The notes under the pieces: model-generated
Databases searched by the model: none
Told to the model about the DNA's origin: nothing
What the model saw: only the letters and a program-made list of their open reading frames with translations
In this document: piece after piece, positions 18,301-27,682 of the stretch
Layout of the letters: every line of letters begins with the position of its first letter
Numbering within the stretch: position 1 is the stretch's first letter
Assembly (NCBI RefSeq): GCF_029887935.1
Contig: NZ_JARXRO010000015.1
Location: forward strand, 168,096 to 232,095
Reading direction: 5' to 3'
DNA length: 64,000 bases
Origin: Luteimonas kalidii
GTDB taxonomy: Bacteria; Pseudomonadota; Gammaproteobacteria; Xanthomonadales; Xanthomonadaceae
Position numbers and translations under genes: made by a program

Positions 18301-19806
18301 TCAGGCTGCCGGCGAGGCCGGAGTCCGGTTGAGCTTGCTGTTGCGGTAGCCGTAGGCGAAGTAGATCACCTGGCCGACCAGGGTCCACAGCACGAAGATC
18401 AGCCAGTGCTCCCGGAACGACTGCAGGAACAGGAACAGGCACGACAGCACGCCCAGCGGGCACACCAGCCAGAACAGCGGCACCCGGAACGGGCGCTGCA
18501 GGTCGGGCCGCGTGTAGCGCAGCACCAGCACGCCGAGGCACACGGTCGCGAACGCGATCAGGGTGCCCATCGACACCAGCTCGCCCAGCACGCTGAGCGG
18601 CATGAAACCCGCCAGCAGGCAGGCGGCGACGCCGACCACGATGGTGCCGACGTACGGGGTATGGAACTTCCTGTGCACGCGGCCGAACATCGCCGGCAGC
18701 AGGCCGTCGCGCGACATCGAGTAGAAGATGCGCGGCTGCGCCATCAGCATCACCAGGATCACCGACGACAGGCCCGCGATCGCACCGATCTCGACCGCGG
18801 TCTTGAGCCAGCCCAGGTTGGCGGTCGGATCGGCGCGCATCGCCAGTTCCAGCGCGGTGGCGACCGGCTTGGCGGTGTCCAGTTCGCGGAACGGGGCCAT
18901 GCCCACCAGCACCGCGCACACCGCGATGTAGATCAGGGTGCACACGACCAGCGAGCCGAGGATGCCGATCGGCATGTCGCGCTGCGGATTCTTGGCCTCG
19001 CCGGCGGCGGTGGAGACCGCGTCGAAGCCGATGTAGGCGAAGAACACGATGGTGGCGGCGCGGAACACGCCTTCCATCCCGAACTGCCCGGGCCCCTCGT
19101 TGGCGGGGATGAACGGCGTCCAGTTGGCCGGATCGACGTACATCACGCCGAAGCCGAGGAAGGCCGCGATCACCGCGACCTTGATCGCCACCACGATCGC
19201 ATTGACGAACGCGGACTGGGTGATGCCGACGTAGCACAGGCCGCTGACCGCCGCCACGATCAGCACCGCGGGCAGGTTGATCACGCCGGCGGTGCGCACG
19301 AATTCGCCATCGGTCCAGGTGATCGGCGCGGTCGCAAGCTGGGCCGGGAAGGGAATCCCGACCGTGCCGGTGAGGAAACTGACGAGATAGCCCGACCAGC
19401 CGACCGCCACGGTCGAGGATGCGAACAGGTATTCGAGCACCAGGCACCAGCCGATGAACCAGGCGGTGAATTCGCCGAGCGTCGCGTAGGAATACGAGTA
19501 GGCGCTGCCGGAGACCGGCATCATCGCCGAGAACTCGGCGTAGCACAGGCCGGCGAACGCACACGCCAGTCCGGCGAGCACGAAGCTGAGCATGATCGCC
19601 GGGCCGGCGTGGTTGGCCGCGGCCTGGCCGGTGAGCACGAAGATGCCGGCGCCGATCACCGCGCCGATGCCGAGCAGGATCAGGTGGCGCGCGGTGAGGG
19701 TGCGCTTGAGTGTCGCCTCGCCCTCCAGGGAGCCTTCGACCGGTTCGCCCGCATCCACGTGCGGTGCCGGCTCGACCGGCTTGACCCTGAACAGACTCTT
19801 CGACAT
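18301..19806 (-). CDS. APC-superfamily amino acid permease (cationic amino acid transporter type)
   Basis: A 501-residue inner-membrane permease. The N-terminus before the first helix is polar, then LILLGIGAVIGAGIFVLTGQAA is the typical first unwound helix of APC transporters that holds the substrate backbone. GFDAVSTAAGEAKNPQRDMP is the consensus of helix 6 and the loop after it in the CAT/YfnA branch. Twelve or more hydrophobic segments follow. The start ATG 19806 is chosen because MSKSLFRVKP begins the conserved tail; the longer frame upstream has no support. It diverges from the Nudix gene. The amino acid carried cannot be told from sequence alone. Confidence 0.9.
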   Translation of the reverse strand: MSKSLFRVKPVEPAPHVDAGEPVEGSLEGEATLKRTLTARHLILLGIGAVIGAGIFVLTGQAAANHAGPAIMLSFVLAGLACAFAGLCYAEFSAMMPVSGSAYSYSYATLGEFTAWFIGWCLVLEYLFASSTVAVGWSGYLVSFLTGTVGIPFPAQLATAPITWTDGEFVRTAGVINLPAVLIVAAVSGLCYVGITQSAFVNAIVVAIKVAVIAAFLGFGVMYVDPANWTPFIPANEGPGQFGMEGVFRAATIVFFAYIGFDAVSTAAGEAKNPQRDMPIGILGSLVVCTLIYIAVCAVLVGMAPFRELDTAKPVATALELAMRADPTANLGWLKTAVEIGAIAGLSSVILVMLMAQPRIFYSMSRDGLLPAMFGRVHRKFHTPYVGTIVVGVAACLLAGFMPLSVLGELVSMGTLIAFATVCLGVLVLRYTRPDLQRPFRVPLFWLVCPLGVLSCLFLFLQSFREHWLIFVLWTLVGQVIYFAYGYRNSKLNRTPASPAA

Positions 19807-19954
19807 CGATGCTCCCCTGGAAAGTGGACGACAGCCGCGCGGGCGACGGCGAAGGTTACCGTTGCTACCTTGCCAAACGGTGATGCACTGCACAACCCGT
19901 GGCCGGATGCCGGAGAATGACAGGTTTCCCGAACGACGGTGGAGGCAGGTGGGG

Positions 19955-20509
19955 ATGCAGGAACCAGATCCGCTCGACATGCTGGACGCCGCATTCGCGG
20001 CCCATGCCCGGCGTCGGCCCGACCAGGCGGCATCTGCGGCGGAGTTCGCCGCGCTGCTGCGTGACCCTGAAGATCCGTTCCTGCGCACGCGGCTGGCCGG
20101 GCACTTCACCGCTTCGGCCTGGCTGGTCGACCGGTCGCGCACGCGCGTGCTGCTCACCCACCACCGCAAGCTGGGGCTGTGGCTGCAGCCGGGCGGACAT
20201 GCCGATGGCGACCGCGACCTGCGGCAGGTGGCGCTGCGCGAGGCGGAGGAAGAGTCCGGACTCGCCGGCCTGTCTGCCGATCCCGCGATCTTCGACCTCG
20301 ATCGCCACTGGATCCCGGACCACCGCGACGTCCCCGGCCACTGGCACTACGACGTACGCTACGTCGTGCACGCCGGCGAGGACGAGCGCTACGTGGTGAG
20401 TGCCGAATCGATCGCGCTTGCCTGGCGCGACATCCGCGAGGTGCGTGACGACGACCGGGCGGATGCGTCGCTGCGGCGGATGGCGGACCGCTGGCTCGGG
20501 GTGCAGTGA
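19955..20509 (+). CDS. Nudix hydrolase
   Basis: A 184-residue protein with a Nudix fold. The Nudix region runs from LWLQPGGHADGDRDL to ALREAEEESGL, with the REAEEESG helix intact; the Glu of the canonical G-x5-E position is replaced, which is seen in several divergent Nudix branches. The ATG at 19955 is chosen since GGAGGCAGG stands just upstream; another in-frame ATG at 19907 lacks such a site. An N-terminal helical segment (1-55) precedes the fold. The substrate (a nucleoside diphosphate linked compound) is not predictable. It is divergent from the amino acid permease gene. Confidence 0.87.
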   Translation: MQEPDPLDMLDAAFAAHARRRPDQAASAAEFAALLRDPEDPFLRTRLAGHFTASAWLVDRSRTRVLLTHHRKLGLWLQPGGHADGDRDLRQVALREAEEESGLAGLSADPAIFDLDRHWIPDHRDVPGHWHYDVRYVVHAGEDERYVVSAESIALAWRDIREVRDDDRADASLRRMADRWLGVQ

Positions 20510-20570
20510 CGTCGGTGGACGCGCGGTCCTGCGAGGCGTCGCCGGGAATCCGTGCGCATCGCGCGCCGGC

Positions 20571-21254
20571 TCAGCGCCGCGCCGCGACCTCGTCGATGTG
20601 GCGCAGCAGGTCGGCCGGGTCGTCGTAGACCCGGAACGCGCCGGAGCGTTCCAGTTCCTCCAGTCCGTATCCGCCGGACAGCAGCCCGACCCCGAGCGCG
20701 CGGGCGCGCTGCGCGGCCAGCATGTCCCAGATGCTGTCGCCGATCACCAGCGACTGACCGATGTCCACGCCCAGGCGGTCGGCGGCGGCCAGGAACAGGT
20801 CCGGGTCGGGCTTGGCGTAGCGCACCTGGTCGCGCGTCACCACCGGCACCTTGGCCGGATCCACGCCGAGCGCGGCGATGTTGGGGGCGGCGGTTTCCAT
20901 CCGGCCGCTGGTCGCGATCGCCCAGGGAATGCCTTCGGCCGTGAGGAAGGCGAGCAGTTCGGGCGCGCCGGGCAGCGGCCGGATCGCGCCGGCTGCAGCC
21001 TGGCGGTTGTAGGCCTCGGCATGCCAGGCACGCAGGCGTTCGAGCCGCTCGTCGGTGATGTCCAGGCCGGTCTCGCGCAGCAGGATGTTGGTGAACAGCC
21101 CGCCGCTCATGCCGATCTTGCGGTGGATGCGCCAGACCGAGAGGTCGACGCCCTCGCGGTCGAGCGCTTCCTTCCACGCCAGCACGTGCTGGTAGACGCT
21201 GTCGACGAGGGTCCCGTCGAGGTCGAACAGGAAGGCGGTGTCGGCGCGGGGCAT
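20571..21254 (-). CDS. HAD-superfamily phosphatase
   Basis: A 227-residue HAD hydrolase of the phosphoglycolate phosphatase/beta-phosphoglucomutase-like group. Motif I is FLFDLDGTLVDSVYQH, motif II AIATSG, the Lys motif RYAKPDPDLF and motif IV GDSIWDMLAAQRA. An alpha-helical cap lies between motifs I and II (about residues 20-85). MPRADTAFLFD is taken as the start; it has a GAGGA site upstream, whereas the longer frame adds 19 poorly supported residues. Substrate unknown. It lies downstream of serA on the same strand with about 180 bases between; a role in serine synthesis as SerB is unlikely because SerB has a different cap. Confidence 0.88.
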   Translation of the reverse strand: MPRADTAFLFDLDGTLVDSVYQHVLAWKEALDREGVDLSVWRIHRKIGMSGGLFTNILLRETGLDITDERLERLRAWHAEAYNRQAAAGAIRPLPGAPELLAFLTAEGIPWAIATSGRMETAAPNIAALGVDPAKVPVVTRDQVRYAKPDPDLFLAAADRLGVDIGQSLVIGDSIWDMLAAQRARALGVGLLSGGYGLEELERSGAFRVYDDPADLLRHIDEVAARR

Positions 21255-21432
21255 CGGCGGATCCTCGGGATGGAGGGGCGACCGCATCGCTGCGGACGCG
21301 AACACGCGCATTCAACCACCAGCGATGTCCGGGACGGGTGAGCGCGCCGCGCGGCGCGGCGCTGCAGCGGTCCGAAGCCGATCACGGCGCGTGCGGTATC
21401 GCCGGTGCGCGCCCGCGCCGGGAGGCCTCGCC

Positions 21433-22674
21433 TCAGTACAGCACCCGCGTGCGCAGCGTACCCTCGATCTCGTTGAGCGCGGCGCGCAGGCGCGCGGTGG
21501 TTTCCGGGCTGGAGGCGACGTCGATCACCACGTAGCCGACCTTGGCGTCGGTGCGCAGGAACTGGCCGTCGATGTTCACGCCCTCGCGCGAGAACAGTTC
21601 GTTGACCTTCGACAGGACGCCCGGCACGTTGCGGTGGATGTGCAGGATCCGGTGGCTGCCGGCGTGTTCGGGTAGGGTGACCTCGGGGAAGTTCACCGCC
21701 GACAGCGTGCTGCCGTTGTCGCTGTAGCGCACCAGCTTGGCCGCCACCTCGGTGCCGATGTTGTCCTGCGCCTCCAGCGTGCTGCCGCCCACGTGCGGGG
21801 TCAGGATCACGTTGTCGCGACCGACCAGCGGCGACTCGAAGCGGTCGTCGTTGCCCTTGGGCTCGACCGGGAACACGTCCACCGCCGCGCCGCCGACCTG
21901 GCCCGAATCCAGCGCCGCGGCCAGCGCGTCGATGTCGACCACGGTGCCGCGCGAGGCGTTGATCAGGTGCGCGCCGGGCTTCATGCGCGCGATCTGCTCC
22001 GCGCCGAACATCAGCTGCGTGGCCGGCGTCTCCGGGACGTGCAGCGTCACCACGTCCGCGCGTGCGAGCAGGTCGTCCAGGCCCGCGGCGGCGCGCGCAT
22101 TGCCGAGCGAGAGCTTGGCCTCGATGTCGTGGAACAGCACCTGCATCCCCAGCGATTCGGCCAGCACGCCGACCTGGGTGCCGATATGGCCGTAGCCCAC
22201 GATGCCGAGCGTCTTGCCGCGCACCTCGTGGCTGCCCAGCGCCGACTTGCTCCAGCCGCCGCGATGGCACTCGGCGTTCTTCTGCGGGATCCCGCGCATC
22301 AGCAGGATCGCCTCGGCCAGCACCAGCTCGGCGACGCTGCGGGTGTTGGAGTAGGGCGCGTTGAACACCGGGATGCCGGCCAGCTCGGCGGCCTCGAGAT
22401 CCACCTGGTTGGTGCCGATGCAGAAGCAGCCGATGGTGATCAGCTTGCGCGCCTGCGCGACCACCTCGGCGGTGACCTGGGTGCGCGAGCGGATGCCGAT
22501 GATGTGTGCGCCGGCCACCTTCTCGATCAGGTCCGCGCCGGCGAGCGACTTCGGCAGCAGCTCGACCTGGGCGTATCCGGCGGCCTCGAACACCTCGACC
22601 GCGCTGCGGCTGATGCCTTCGAACAGCACCACGCGGATGTCCTGCTTCGGGAACGAGGTCTTCAGGGCCGTCAT
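21433..22674 (-). CDS. serA: D-3-phosphoglycerate dehydrogenase
   Basis: SerA oxidises 3-phosphoglycerate to 3-phosphohydroxypyruvate, the first step of serine synthesis. The 413-residue protein has the substrate domain, the Rossmann motif GIVGYGHIGTQVGVLAESLG, the catalytic Arg region NASRGTVVDIDAL, the Glu of PVEPKGN and the late HVGGSTLEAQ with the catalytic His. A C-terminal ACT domain (about 340-413) suggests serine feedback. This is the E. coli-type length. SerA of this type also reduces 2-oxoglutarate to D-2-hydroxyglutarate, and the divergent neighbour encodes the enzyme that reoxidises it. Confidence 0.95.
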   Translation of the reverse strand: MTALKTSFPKQDIRVVLFEGISRSAVEVFEAAGYAQVELLPKSLAGADLIEKVAGAHIIGIRSRTQVTAEVVAQARKLITIGCFCIGTNQVDLEAAELAGIPVFNAPYSNTRSVAELVLAEAILLMRGIPQKNAECHRGGWSKSALGSHEVRGKTLGIVGYGHIGTQVGVLAESLGMQVLFHDIEAKLSLGNARAAAGLDDLLARADVVTLHVPETPATQLMFGAEQIARMKPGAHLINASRGTVVDIDALAAALDSGQVGGAAVDVFPVEPKGNDDRFESPLVGRDNVILTPHVGGSTLEAQDNIGTEVAAKLVRYSDNGSTLSAVNFPEVTLPEHAGSHRILHIHRNVPGVLSKVNELFSREGVNIDGQFLRTDAKVGYVVIDVASSPETTARLRAALNEIEGTLRTRVLY

Positions 22675-23017
22675 GCGCGTGGGAGTCCGGTGGGTGCGGC
22701 GGGACCGGCATTATTCCAGATGCACGCGCCGGATTCCGCACGGCACGCGCGCCGTTTGTCGCGCCGGGCGGAACGACGCACGCGATGGACGGAACACTGC
22801 GACGTCGTGGCGACGTCCGTTGCTCCCGAAACGATTTCCGCTCGGCCGCGCGATGCGTTCTGCGGCGACGGCCGCAGCCTCCGCCATCCCGTGGCGATTC
22901 GCCTGCAGCGCACGCCGGACAGGCAATGCGCCCATCCCGCCGTCACGAGTGCGGCGTGCTGGACGCCCGCGATGGCGACTGGCACGCTTGCGCTCCCGTG
23001 TCCGCCTGCGAGTTCCG
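22675..23017. other. Divergent intergenic region serA / D2HGDH
   Basis: This 343-base gap holds the promoters of two divergent genes. I see no inverted repeat of the families found elsewhere in the window, no small gene with a convincing start and no recognisable operator. The block near 22690-22725 just upstream of serA is the only locally A+T-containing part (CATTATTCCAG). Confidence 0.5.
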
Positions 23018-24403
23018 ATGACCGACCCGCGCCTGGCCGCGCTCGCGCAGTCGCAGCCCGAGCTGCGCCTGCTCACCGATCCCGCTGATCTTGAGCACTA
23101 CGGACGCGACTGGACCCGGCGCTGGACCCCGGCGCCGCTGGCCATTGCGTTGCCGGCGAATGCGGAGCAGGTGCAGGCGATCGTGCGCTGGGCGCGTGCC
23201 GAGGGTGTGGCGCTGGTGCCGTCGGGTGGGCGCACCGGCCTGTCCGGCGGCGCGGTGGCCGCGAACGGTGAACTGGTGGTCAGCCTGGAGCGCATGAACC
23301 GCGCCATCGGCTTCGACCCGGTGGACCGCACGCTCACCGTCCAGGCGGGCATGCCGCTGGAGGCCGTGCACAACGCCGCGCGCGAGCACGGCTTGTCCTA
23401 CCCGGTGGACTTCGCGGCGCGGGGCTCGTGCACCATCGGCGGCAACATCGCCACCAATGCCGGCGGCATCCGCGTGATCCGCTACGGCAATACCCGCGAG
23501 TGGGTGGCCGGGCTGAAGCTGGTCGACGGGCGCGGCGAGCTGCTCGATCTGGGGCGCGCGCTGGTCAAGAATTCCAGCGGCTACGACCTGCGCCACCTCG
23601 CGGTGGCCTCCGAGGGTACGCTCGGCATCATCGTCGAGGCGACGCTGCGGCTCACCGACCCGCCGCCGGGCAGCAGCGTGATGCTGCTGGCGCTGCCGGA
23701 TTTCGAATCGCTGATGCGGGTGTTCGAAACCCTGCGCGCGCGTCTGCGGCTGGAGGCATTCGAGTTCTTCACCGACCGCGCCCTGCAGCACGTCCTCGCG
23801 CACGGCGCCCAGGCGCCGTTCGACGAGACGTATCCCTACTACGTGGTCGCCGAGTTCGCCTCCGGCGAAGCCGGCGAGGACGCCGCGCTGTCGGCGTTCG
23901 AGCACTGCGTGGGCGAGGGCTGGGTGCTCGACGGCGTGATCAGCCAGAGCCAGGCCCAGGCTGCGCAACTGTGGCGCCTGCGCGAGGGGATCACAGAGAG
24001 CCTGGCGCCGTACGTCCCGTACAAGAACGATGTCGCGGTCCGGATCTCGGCCATGCCCGCGTTCCTGGCCGAGACCCAGGCCCTCCTGGCCCACGAATAC
24101 CCGCATTTCGAGGTGGTGTGGTTCGGGCATATCGGCGACGGCAACCTGCATATCAACGTGCTCAAGCCCGACGACATGGACCAGTCCGGGTTCGTGGACG
24201 AGTGCGAACGGGTCACGAAGCTGCTGGCGGGCGCGCTGCAGCGCCACGGCGGCAGCATTTCCGCCGAGCACGGCATCGGCCTGGTCAAGAAGCCGTACCT
24301 GGGCTCGACCCGCGACGAGGCGGAGATCGCGCTGATGCGCGGCATCCGCCGCGTGCTCGACCCGGACGGGCTGATGAACCCGGGCAAGCTGTTCGACCCG
24401 TGA
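23018..24403 (+). CDS. FAD-linked D-2-hydroxyglutarate dehydrogenase
   Basis: A 461-residue flavoenzyme of the VAO/GlcD superfamily. The FAD-binding PCMH domain (about 40-220) has the pattern VPSGGRTGLSGGAVA and SCTIGGNIATNAGGIRVIRYG. The C-terminal FAD-oxidase domain has the metal/substrate signature VVWFGHIGDGNLHINVL and SAEHGIGLVKK. These fit D-2-hydroxyglutarate or D-lactate dehydrogenases. The divergent serA makes D-2-hydroxyglutarate the better substrate, because in pseudomonads this enzyme pulls the unfavourable SerA reaction by reoxidising that by-product. Electrons would go to an electron-transfer flavoprotein. The start is ATG 23018; no closer alternative exists. Confidence 0.88.
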   Translation: MTDPRLAALAQSQPELRLLTDPADLEHYGRDWTRRWTPAPLAIALPANAEQVQAIVRWARAEGVALVPSGGRTGLSGGAVAANGELVVSLERMNRAIGFDPVDRTLTVQAGMPLEAVHNAAREHGLSYPVDFAARGSCTIGGNIATNAGGIRVIRYGNTREWVAGLKLVDGRGELLDLGRALVKNSSGYDLRHLAVASEGTLGIIVEATLRLTDPPPGSSVMLLALPDFESLMRVFETLRARLRLEAFEFFTDRALQHVLAHGAQAPFDETYPYYVVAEFASGEAGEDAALSAFEHCVGEGWVLDGVISQSQAQAAQLWRLREGITESLAPYVPYKNDVAVRISAMPAFLAETQALLAHEYPHFEVVWFGHIGDGNLHINVLKPDDMDQSGFVDECERVTKLLAGALQRHGGSISAEHGIGLVKKPYLGSTRDEAEIALMRGIRRVLDPDGLMNPGKLFDP

Positions 24404-24492
24404 GCAGCCTGCGCGCGGCGTGGCCGGTGTTCAGCCACATGGCCGCGCGAACGGCTACCCTCGCGATTCCTCCGCACACGCCTTCGCCGACG

Positions 24493-24795
24493 ATGATCCG
24501 CATCGCCCTGGGGTTCGCCCTGTTCGCCTGTACCAGCCTCGCCGCCCATGCCGGAAGTTTCGGCGGAACCACGGGCGGGAGTTCGGCCGCCGGATCGTCG
24601 GCCTCCTCGGGCAGCACCTCGGGCGACGACAAGGTGGTGGTCGACGCGCACGAGGATGCCGCGCTGTTCGTCGCCAGCGACGGCGCGATCCGCGGCGCGC
24701 AGCTGGAAGCGGCGCTGCGCCACCTGCGCGAATCCGACCCGGGCGCACGCGCGGCCAGTGACCTCGCCCTGGCGCAGTCGATCCTCGCCCGCTGA
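24493..24795 (+). CDS. Small secreted DUF2388-type protein
   Basis: A 100-residue protein with a signal peptide (about 1-20, ending AAHA), a Gly/Ser-rich linker and a conserved C-terminal half DAALFVASDGAIRGAQLEAALRHLR. This block matches the DUF2388 family known mostly from pseudomonads, where it often precedes a DUF4105 gene, as it does here. The ATG at 24493 is the first before the signal peptide. Function is unknown; a periplasmic partner of the next gene is a reasonable guess. Confidence 0.82.
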   Translation: MIRIALGFALFACTSLAAHAGSFGGTTGGSSAAGSSASSGSTSGDDKVVVDAHEDAALFVASDGAIRGAQLEAALRHLRESDPGARAASDLALAQSILAR

Positions 24796-24808
24796 GCGGC
24801 GTCTGCCG

Positions 24809-26809
24809 GTGCGGTGGCTCGCGGTCCGCGCCTGCGGGCTGGTCGCGTTGCTCGGGGTCGCGCTGCCGGCGGCAGCCGCGCTGCGGCTGACGGTCGACCC
24901 GCAGGGACTGACGCCGACCGAGGCCGACGCCACGCGCGCGCTGGCCGATGCGGCGCTGGCGCGCCTGCCGCCTGCTTTCGTGGCGCGGCTCGACCGTAAC
25001 GTCGGATTGCACTGGCGCGACGACCTGCCCGAGCATGTCCACGGCCGCGCGCGTGGCGGCGACATCGCGCTGCGACGCGCGCTGCTGGACGGCTGGGTTG
25101 CACGCGATCCGCACGCGACAAGCGCGGATCCCGGCGCCCACGCCGCGCTGTCGGCCCTGCTGCACGAACTGGCGCACGTGCATGCGCGCTCCGGCGCGGG
25201 CGACCTGGCGCGCGACCCGCGCCTGCTCGACCTGGCCGGCTGGCCGGTGGTTCCGCTGCGGTTCGGCCTGCGCACGCCGCGCAACTCCCTGCGAGAGCGC
25301 AGCCCGGACCCCTACGAGTACGCCTCTCCGTCCGAGTTCGTGGCGGTGAACTTCGAGCACTTCCTGCTCGACCCGGACTACGCCTGCCGACGCCCGGCCG
25401 TGGACCGGCTGCTGCGCGCGCACTTCGGCGCCCCGCCGATGGCGTCCTCCGAATGCGCGGCCACGGTGCCGCTGGTCGCCTCCGGCGACGACGGTGCCGC
25501 GCTGCGGCTTGAGTCGCTGGATCCCTCGCGCGTGCATGCCGTCGACTACCTGCTCGCGGAACCCGACGAGCGCGCCATGAGCCGCTGGGGGCATTCGATG
25601 CTGCGTCTGGTGGTGTGCGCGCCGGGGCGCCCGCCCGGGCCGGACTGCCGGCTGGACCTGTCGCACCATCTGGTGCTGTCGTTCCGCGCCTTCGTCGACG
25701 ATGTCCAGGTGTCGAACTGGCGCGGCCTGACCGGCGCGTATCCCGCGCGCCTGTTCATCCTGCCGCTGTCGCAGGTACTCGACGAGTACACGCGGGTGGA
25801 ACTGCGCGGACTGCGCTCGGTGCCGCTGCGGCTCGGCGAGGATGAAATTTCCGGCCTGCTCGAACGCGCCGCGCAGGTGCACTGGAGCTACGACGGGCGC
25901 TACCGGTTCGTCACCAACAACTGCGCGGTCGAGACCTGGAAGCTGCTCAACGACGGCGTCCCGCGCCTGGCCGGCGCGGACCTGCGCAGCATCACGCCCA
26001 CCGGACTGCTGCGCCGGCTCGAACGCGACGGCGTGGCGGACGCCTCGGTGCTGGCCGATCCCGCGGCCGCGCTGCGGCTGGGCTACCGCTTCGAATCGCT
26101 GGAAACGTACTTCACCGACATGTTCGCGATCGCCACCGCCGCCCACGCGCTGCCGGCCGGCGACGTGCAGGCCTGGTTCGCGCTCGACCCCGGCGAGCGA
26201 CGGCCCTGGCTGGCGCGCGGCGACCTGCGCACGACCGCGGCGCTGCTGGTGCTGGAGCGGGCCGCGCTGCGACGCGACGAGGCGCAGGCGCGCGAGATGC
26301 TCAAGCAGCGGTTCCTGCGCGGCGAGGACGCTGGTAGCGACGAAGCAGGGCGGTCCGGCGCGTCGGACCTGGACGATGCCCGCGAGGAGCGCGACGACAT
26401 CGAGGCAGACCCCGATCCGGTGGACGGCCGTGCCACCGCCGGAGACGCTGCCGGCGACCCGCTGCTCGTCCCGGTCACGACGCCGGTGCGCGATGGGGCC
26501 GATCCTGCCGGGACGCTGCGCCGCCTGCGCGAGTTGCTGGAAGATGGCGCCTACGCCGGGCGGCCCGCGTTGCTGCTGCCGGGCGCGGGCTACGGCCTGC
26601 CGCAGGCCGAGGAGCGTGCGCGCCTGTCGGATGCGGTGGTGCGTGACGACGCGCGCCTGCGCCGCCTGCGCGAGGACCTGATGCGCGAGGCGCGGACGTG
26701 GCTGCCGTCCGGCCAGCGGCACCGGCTGGACGCCGCCGAATCCAATCTGGCGCTTTTGGGCGCGCGCCTGCGCGAGCTGGGTGGCGCGCGATCCGTGTCC
26801 TCGCGCTGA
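24809..26809 (+). CDS. Exported DUF4105 protein with an N-terminal HExxH motif
   Basis: A 666-residue predicted periplasmic or outer-membrane protein. The GTG at 24809 gives a signal peptide ending LPAAAA. The N-terminal region has LLHELAHVHARS, a HExxH zinc-protease-like motif, followed by a segment with SPSEFVAVNFEHFL whose Glu could be the third ligand. The middle (about 250-400) is the DUF4105 core: RWGHSMLRLVVC, SHHLVLSFRAFVDD and VTNNCAVETWKLL, with conserved His and Cys as in the NlpC/P60-like Lnb domain that trims lipoproteins in some bacteria. The C-terminus is charged. It is 13 bases from the DUF2388 gene. Protease or acyltransferase activity is an inference. Confidence 0.8.
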   Translation: MRWLAVRACGLVALLGVALPAAAALRLTVDPQGLTPTEADATRALADAALARLPPAFVARLDRNVGLHWRDDLPEHVHGRARGGDIALRRALLDGWVARDPHATSADPGAHAALSALLHELAHVHARSGAGDLARDPRLLDLAGWPVVPLRFGLRTPRNSLRERSPDPYEYASPSEFVAVNFEHFLLDPDYACRRPAVDRLLRAHFGAPPMASSECAATVPLVASGDDGAALRLESLDPSRVHAVDYLLAEPDERAMSRWGHSMLRLVVCAPGRPPGPDCRLDLSHHLVLSFRAFVDDVQVSNWRGLTGAYPARLFILPLSQVLDEYTRVELRGLRSVPLRLGEDEISGLLERAAQVHWSYDGRYRFVTNNCAVETWKLLNDGVPRLAGADLRSITPTGLLRRLERDGVADASVLADPAAALRLGYRFESLETYFTDMFAIATAAHALPAGDVQAWFALDPGERRPWLARGDLRTTAALLVLERAALRRDEAQAREMLKQRFLRGEDAGSDEAGRSGASDLDDAREERDDIEADPDPVDGRATAGDAAGDPLLVPVTTPVRDGADPAGTLRRLRELLEDGAYAGRPALLLPGAGYGLPQAEERARLSDAVVRDDARLRRLREDLMREARTWLPSGQRHRLDAAESNLALLGARLRELGGARSVSSR

Positions 26810-26870
26810 CGAAGGACCGGTCGCGGTGAGTACGCCCCGAGCGTCCGCGGTGGCCCAGCCGCGTCGCCGC

Positions 26871-26942
26871 GTAGCCCGGATAAGCGGAGCGCATCCGGGA
26901 CATCCGCGCGGGCCCCGGATGCGCGTCGCTTATCCGGGCTAC
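26871..26942. repeat. REP-like inverted pair
   Basis: Two units in opposite orientation: GTAGCCCGGATAAGCGGAGC... to 26899 and its reverse partner at 26914-26942 ending TATCCGGGCTAC. Each unit is itself a stem. It lies between convergent genes. Three short copies of TTTCCGGCRACG follow at 26944-26994. Confidence 0.85.
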
Positions 26943-27016
26943 GTTTCCGGCGACGTTCCAGCTACGCTTTTCCGGCAACGTTTCCGGCGACGTTGCGGGG
27001 TAGGGCCGCGGCTCGC

Positions 27017-27583
27017 TCAGTCCGCGCGACCGCCGAACTCGCCGGTGGTGGTGTTCACCAGCACGCGCTCGCCGTTGACGATGTACTCGGGCACCATGAT
27101 CTCGATGCCGGTGCTGAGCCGGGCCGGCTTGGGACGCTTGGTCGCGGTGCCGCCCTTGAGTTCCGGCGGCGTCTCCACGACCTCCAGCGTCACGTGCTGC
27201 GGCAGCTGCAGCGCCACCGGCTGTTCGTCGATGATCTGCACGTAGCTGCCGGTGAGGCCGTCGGTGATGTAGCCGGCATCGTCGCCCACCACGTCGGCAT
27301 CGAGGGTGTAGGGCGTGTAATCCTCGTCGTCGAGGAACACGAACGCCTCGCCGTCCTTGTACGAGAACTTGGCCTGGCGGCGCAGCAGCTCGACCTCGCT
27401 CAGGTTGTCGTCGCCGTCGAAGCTGGCGTCGAGCTTGTTGCCGCCGGGCACGCTGTACATGATGAAGCGGAAACGCACGTTGCCGCCGCGTCCCTGCGGC
27501 GAGCTGCGCTCGATGTCGCGCACCTGGTAGACGGTGCCGTTGTGTTCGACCACGTTTCCCTTCTTGACGTCGTAGGCTTTCAT
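27017..27583 (-). CDS. yeiP: Elongation factor P-like protein (YeiP/EfpL)
   Basis: A 188-residue EF-P paralogue that helps ribosomes through difficult, mainly proline-containing, sequences. It has the KOW-like N-terminal domain, then two OB-like domains ending in [27 protein letters not shown]. The loop that in EF-P carries the modified lysine reads SSPQGRGGN, with Arg32 at the tip; arginine and a shortened or altered loop mark the YeiP/EfpL branch. [12 protein letters not shown] is the proper start; the longer frame adds 16 unsupported residues. It stands alone between a REP pair and an SDR gene. Confidence 0.93.
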   Translation of the reverse strand: MKAYDVKKGNVVEHNGTVYQVRDIERSSPQGRGGNVRFRFIMYSVPGGNKLDASFDGDDNLSEVELLRRQAKFSYKDGEAFVFLDDEDYTPYTLDADVVGDDAGYITDGLTGSYVQIIDEQPVALQLPQHVTLEVVETPPELKGGTATKRPKPARLSTGIEIMVPEYIVNGERVLVNTTTGEFGGRAD

Positions 27584-27682
27584 GCGGATTCGGAACTCGG
27601 GAGTGGAATGGGAGGGCCCGGACGGGAGCATGGAGCCGGTTCCTGCGCTGCGTCGACGCTCGCGCTGCGACGCGTGGACCGG

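Noticed and set aside
17130..19920. Two long plus-strand frames opposite nhaC and the permease
   Set aside because: Arg/His/Gln-rich shadows of membrane-protein genes without any domain.
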